Shown here in pieces: positions 33,570-36,829 of a stretch of 36,829 nucleotides of DNA. The translations under genes and the position numbers were made by a program. A model generated the notes under the pieces. It saw only the letters and a list, made by a program, of their open reading frames with translations. It did not search any database and was not told where the DNA came from. The DNA is from Enterobacter cancerogenus (GTDB lineage Bacteria; Pseudomonadota; Gammaproteobacteria; Enterobacterales; Enterobacteriaceae), in NCBI GenBank assembly GCA_000773965.1, contig JRUP01000023.1:1-36829 (forward strand). The letters run 5' to 3'. Position 1 is the stretch's first letter; each line of letters begins with the position of its first letter.

Positions 33570-34349
33570 ATGTTTGAATCACTAAAATATTTCGGCACGG
33601 AAGATATTGTGAACGAGCAACTTTATATCTATCTTTTCATCATTTTTATGTTTGCCGGTTTCGTTAAAGGCGTAACAGGAATGGGATTGCCGACAGTTGC
33701 GATGGGCTTACTTGGCATGCTTATGACACCTCAGGCTGCTGCGGCTCTGCTGATTATCCCTTCTTTTGTGACCAACGTGGTTCAGCTCTTTGCTGGTCCT
33801 TCCGCTCTGATGATTGTCCGCCGTCTTTGGCTGATGATGCTGCTTATTTTAACCGGAACCATAGCAGCTTCTCCGCTTATTATCAGCACAGACCCGGCAT
33901 GGTCAGCTTTCGCTCTGGGAGGCGCTTTAATCGTGTATGCGGCGTTTGCACTGGTATCACCTCCATTTGCGGTCTCTCTGACGATGGAGAGATGGCTTTC
34001 ACCTGTTATTGGCGGCATAACAGGCTTAGTGACCGGTGCAACAGGTGTTTTTGTTATGCCGGCAGTTCCATTCCTCCAGTCGCTTCGTTTTAGTAAAGAT
34101 GAACTGGTTCAGGCGCTGGGACTCTCATTTACAGTTTCTACTGTGGCACTGTCAGTGGCACTTTATCTTCATGACGCATATGTGACAGAGCAGTTCTCAC
34201 TGTCATTGACGTCCGCACTTCCGGCCCTGTGTGGGGTATGGCTGGGGCAAAAATTGCGTTTACATATCAGCACCAGTCTCTTCAGAAGGTGTTTTCTTCT
34301 GTTCCTGATGGTGCTGGGAGTTGAGCTTGTTTGTCGCCCCTTTATCTGA
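33570..34349 (+). CDS. TauE/SafE-family (UPF0721) anion exporter
   Basis: A 259-residue protein with about eight helices. FIIFMFAGFVKGVTGMGLPT at the N-terminus and GGITGLVTGATGVFVMPAVP in the middle are the two repeated G-rich signatures of the TauE/SafE family, which exports sulfite, sulfoacetate or related organic anions. It lies divergent from the LysR-type regulator and about 100 bp upstream of a VOC gene. The start could be further downstream, at one of the later methionines. Confidence 0.85.
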   Translation: MFESLKYFGTEDIVNEQLYIYLFIIFMFAGFVKGVTGMGLPTVAMGLLGMLMTPQAAAALLIIPSFVTNVVQLFAGPSALMIVRRLWLMMLLILTGTIAASPLIISTDPAWSAFALGGALIVYAAFALVSPPFAVSLTMERWLSPVIGGITGLVTGATGVFVMPAVPFLQSLRFSKDELVQALGLSFTVSTVALSVALYLHDAYVTEQFSLSLTSALPALCGVWLGQKLRLHISTSLFRRCFLLFLMVLGVELVCRPFI

Positions 34350-34453
34350 CTTTCAGGTGAGCTTTTAGTGACCTTACGGAACCTAATTAAAACTGACCTG
34401 AGTCTGATGTGAGTTTTTAGGTTGAGCGTTAAAATCGGGTAAGGATTCAGTTT

Positions 34454-34876
34454 ATGAGCACGATAGATGTAGGTTTCACACATGTAGCTTTAGTCGTCCG
34501 TGATTTAGACAAGAGTATTGATTTTTATATACGCTACGCCAGTCTGAGTGTCATTCATTCGCGCGAGCCTGAAGTACCTGATGCGCGAAGAGTGGCCTGG
34601 TTAAGCGATCGCACCCGACCATTTGCGCTGGTTCTGGTTCAGGCAGACAACGTAACCGATACACCTCTGGGGAGGTTTGGTCATTTAGGTGTAGCCTGCG
34701 CCAGCCGCCAGGAAATAGACCTTAAAACAGAGACTGCACGGGCAGAAGGTGTGCTGCGCAAAGAGCCTGAAGATGCCGGCGATCCGGTCGGCTATTTTGC
34801 TTTTTTCGCTGATCCTGACGGTAACACCCTGGAACTTTCATCAGGCCAGCGAGTTGGACTTGAGGCCGGTAATTAA
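34454..34876 (+). CDS. VOC-superfamily protein, 140 aa, second copy
   Basis: VGFTHVALVVRDLDKSIDFY and GHLGVACASRQEIDL to FFADPDGNTLELSSGQ are the two half-domains of a glyoxalase-like fold, with His and Glu metal ligands (His9, Glu near the C-terminus). It is unlike the VOC protein at 30973. AAGGA lies upstream. It forms a same-strand group with TauE/SafE, GFA and GNAT genes. Confidence 0.85.
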   Translation: MSTIDVGFTHVALVVRDLDKSIDFYIRYASLSVIHSREPEVPDARRVAWLSDRTRPFALVLVQADNVTDTPLGRFGHLGVACASRQEIDLKTETARAEGVLRKEPEDAGDPVGYFAFFADPDGNTLELSSGQRVGLEAGN

Positions 34877-34919
34877 TTGAAGCGGTCACTTGATTTAAGT
34901 TGATGAGGAGATAAAGGGT

Positions 34920-35312
34920 ATGGGGATGCAATTATCTGGCGGATGTTTATGCCGGTTTATCAGATTTACAGCGGTCAACCCTTTGTCCTGTCATTCCTGC
35001 TCCTGCGATATATGCCAGAAGCATTCAGGCTGCCAGACGGCAGTATGGCTTGAATTCCGTTCGTCAGATGTAGAATGGACTGGCGAAGGGGGAATGCCTT
35101 CCTTATTTCGCTCATCCGCGGCTTCCTCCCGGGCATTTTGCGCCAGATGCGGGAGTTCAGTCGGCGCTATAGATGACAATCCGGTAGTTGCTTTACTGAG
35201 CGGCATTTTTGACGACGGAGCAAGTGTCCAGCTTTCGCCCCAATCGCATTCATTTCAGGACATGAAACCTGAATGGTGGAGAAAACTCATGCCTGATGTG
35301 TTGGATGAGTAA
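34920..35312 (+). CDS. GFA-family (Mss4-like) zinc protein
   Basis: A 130-residue protein with the GFA zinc pattern: SGGCLCRFIRF (Cys-X-Cys), SCHSCSCDICQKHSG (Cys cluster), and FCARCGSSVG (Cys-X2-Cys). The family takes its name from a glutathione-dependent formaldehyde-activating enzyme, though many members have other thiol-related roles. It starts 43 bp after the VOC gene, with GAGGAG and AAGGGT upstream. Confidence 0.88.
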   Translation: MGMQLSGGCLCRFIRFTAVNPLSCHSCSCDICQKHSGCQTAVWLEFRSSDVEWTGEGGMPSLFRSSAASSRAFCARCGSSVGAIDDNPVVALLSGIFDDGASVQLSPQSHSFQDMKPEWWRKLMPDVLDE

Positions 35313-35366
35313 ATAAATGCCGGGAACTGGTATCCCTGTTACTACATTTATTTTAGAGCAGGATTT

Positions 35367-35801
35367 ATGAAAGTCATTATCAGAACAGCTCAACTCTCTG
35401 ACGTTGAATATATTTTCGATGTCAGAACCTCGGTTAACGAAAATCATTTAAGCCGGGAAGAAATGAGGCAGATGGGGATAACTGACAGCGTTGTTGCCGG
35501 AATGATTACACAACAGCAATGCGCATGGGTTGCAATCATTGACGAAAAAATTGTTGGATTCTCAATGATTTTACCAGATAAGGGCTGCCTTTTTGCTGCC
35601 TTTGTAATGCCAGAATATGAAGGCAGAGGTGTTGGCCGTAGCCTTGTTGAGCGGGCTGAACAAGAACTGTTTAAAAACAATGATACCATCTGGCTTGAAA
35701 CTGACATAAAAAGTCGTGCGGCAGAGTTTTACAGACGACTGGGTTGGGTAAAAAAAGAAAATGTCAGCAAATCTGATATTAGATTAGAAAAGTGCCGATA
35801 A
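35367..35801 (+). CDS. GNAT-family N-acetyltransferase
   Basis: A 144-residue acetyltransferase. The acetyl-CoA loop is MPEYEGRGVGRSLVERAE (R/Q-X-X-G-X-G/A). WLETDIKSRAAEFYRRLGWV is the usual motif B. It probably acetylates a small amine. AGGA lies 6 nt before the ATG. It ends the LysR-TauE group; the acceptor is unknown. Confidence 0.9.
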   Translation: MKVIIRTAQLSDVEYIFDVRTSVNENHLSREEMRQMGITDSVVAGMITQQQCAWVAIIDEKIVGFSMILPDKGCLFAAFVMPEYEGRGVGRSLVERAEQELFKNNDTIWLETDIKSRAAEFYRRLGWVKKENVSKSDIRLEKCR

Positions 35802-35828
35802 GATTAAATTTAAGGTACCATACTTCGG

Positions 35829-35852
35829 TGTCCGCTTTTGGCACAAAGCGGT
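35829..35852. repeat. Palindromic element GTCCGCTTTTGGCAC...
   Basis: TGTCCGCTTT-TGGCAC-AAAGCGG can form a hairpin of about 7-8 bp. A related palindrome is at 30687-30708, and a half copy (TTCATGGCACAAAGCGGACA) at 32541-32560. I recall similar elements between genes of enterobacterial chromosomes. Confidence 0.55.
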
Positions 35853-35857
35853 CCGTT

Positions 35858-36572
35858 TTACCCTTCTGGTTTTAGGGGCAACCTTTTAAGAGCCAGTTCA
35901 ATTTTTTTCCGCGTCCTGTTCCACAATGGCTCTCTCATCTGGTGTGAGCGGAACTTCCTCAAAGTAACATCTGACATAAGCTTAGCTTTCCAATATCAGC
36001 CCACGCGCGCTGTCTTTGAACAGATTAAAATTACAGCCAAAGCAGGCCATCTGGTGCTGATAGGTGCTCCAGAAGGGATTCGAGCAGTACGAATAGCCTA
36101 GGTCATAATACGTTGCAGGTCCCGTCAGGCTGGCGGCTTCGGGATCGTGATCAATCAGCACGCTTATCATGTGCGCGATCCTGTCTGCCTTTATAAATGA
36201 AACGGCATGCTGTGTCGGGCAAATACGCAGATAACGCATTGTGGACTGAGGCGTTGAATGCTCCGTCCATTACATTAGTTCGTACAGTGATATGCCCTGC
36301 GGGAAGCTGTCCAGCGCGGTCACCGCTGAGGCCCGTCCCCGGTGACTGGTTATCGTCCCGCCGCTGTCTTGCAAAGGGAAACCCGCACGCTTGCAAAACA
36401 TCGGTATTACAGTGCGGTTGAGTATAGCGGCGCCGGCAGTCTTACCGCGATGCTGAAACAGCAATCGGACTTTCTCACCGGTCCGCTCATCGGCGAGCAA
36501 AGCATGGTCTGCCGGACGTTCATCCAGCCAGAGGGCGTTTAATAAATTGTAACCGTACCGGCACTTCGCCCC
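35858..36572 (-). pseudogene. Decayed C-terminal part of a tyrosine recombinase
   Basis: The minus strand reads NLLNALWLDERPADHALLAD, SHRGRASAVTALDSFPQGIS, then LYELM, a TAA where Gln is expected, WTEHSTPQSTMRYLRICPTQ, KADRIAHMISVLIDHDPEAA and a cysteine-rich block (GYSYCSNPF, MACFGCNFNLF). This is the catalytic domain of a phage-integrase-type recombinase: the Arg of SHRGR, His in WTEHS and Tyr in MRY can be placed. Past a further frameshift the tail VPLTPDERAIVEQDAEK and ALKRLPLKPEG is recognisable down to 35858. The N-terminal half is absent. Confidence 0.75.
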
Positions 36573-36734
36573 GTTAAATCAGGCGCTTCCTGGTAAATAA
36601 AAGTGCGTTGGGCGCTAAGCTTATCGCGTGTGTTACTCCTCGTGCCAACACCAGTGTGAAGTATTGCAATAGCTGACGTGCTATCAGGATCCAACATCGC
36701 CGGCCTCAGACCGGAAGTGCTTACTCCTGTTGCT

Positions 36735-36753
36735 CCCGGGCCATCCGCCCGGG
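36735..36753. terminator. GC-rich hairpin in the terminal gene-free stretch
   Basis: CCCGGG (36735-36740) and CCCGGG (36748-36753) flank a 7-nt loop, followed by ATTATTTTAT. It could end transcription in the rightward direction. Nothing else was found in 36573-36829. Confidence 0.4.
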
Positions 36754-36829
36754 ATTATTTTATCCACTTTTTTCCTGTTCTTTATCCCCGAACAGTTCAC
36801 GGCGGCCCAATATAAATAAAAAACCCACC

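Overview
The window looks like part, or nearly all, of an accessory replicon of an enterobacterium, most likely from the Erwinia/Pantoea group. It carries a RepFIB-type RepA with iterons on both sides of the gene, the tyrosine recombinase usually linked to RepFIB replicons, and a TP228-like ParF/ParG partition system. I see no conjugation genes, rRNA, tRNA or CRISPR array. Family names come from recalled protein families; no database search was run.

Layout. 1-1.3 kb: replication origin and repA (minus strand). 1.5-5 kb: a FUSC-type membrane protein, a decayed SRAP gene, an ANR-like small regulator, and a umuD'-like/umuC pair. 5.1-9.2 kb: a RibD-like deaminase with an unassigned C-terminal domain, a DUF4126 protein, small hypotheticals, and an intact SRAP (YedK/HMCES) gene divergent from a holE-like (Pol III theta) gene. 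9.2-12.2 kb: mostly leftward small genes plus an Rpn/YhgA-type nuclease. 12.3-16.5 kb: a very large YobI-like membrane P-loop NTPase between two near-identical short repeats. 16.5-20.6 kb: a possible structured RNA, a nonsense-broken gene, a membrane-anchored unknown, the RepFIB-type recombinase, then parF, a long ACTC-box array and parG. 20.6-24.3 kb: a second, LexA-boxed umuDC operon, an orphan HigA-like regulator, and a broken copy of the SRAP/holE pair. 24.3-26.9 kb: small envelope proteins and a complete IS30-family element. 26.9-35.8 kb: transport, regulatory and small-molecule genes (MHS-type MFS, Lrp/AsnC regulator, RhtA-like exporter, two VOC proteins, alpha/beta hydrolase, LysR regulator with TauE/SafE exporter, GFA protein, GNAT). 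35.8-36.6 kb: a decayed recombinase.

The strongest theme is DNA-damage tolerance. There are two Pol V-type operons, three copies (one intact) of a divergent SRAP module, and two copies (one intact) of a plasmid theta subunit. The most notable regulatory structure is upstream of the second umuD. A perfect LexA box is followed by a 20-codon leader ORF with a strong ribosome binding site. The leader's stop codon overlaps the umuD GTG start, and umuD's own ribosome binding site lies in an 8-bp hairpin inside the leader. This suggests translational coupling as a second lock behind LexA. The best defence candidates are the YobI-like NTPase and the deaminase fusion; both roles are inferred.
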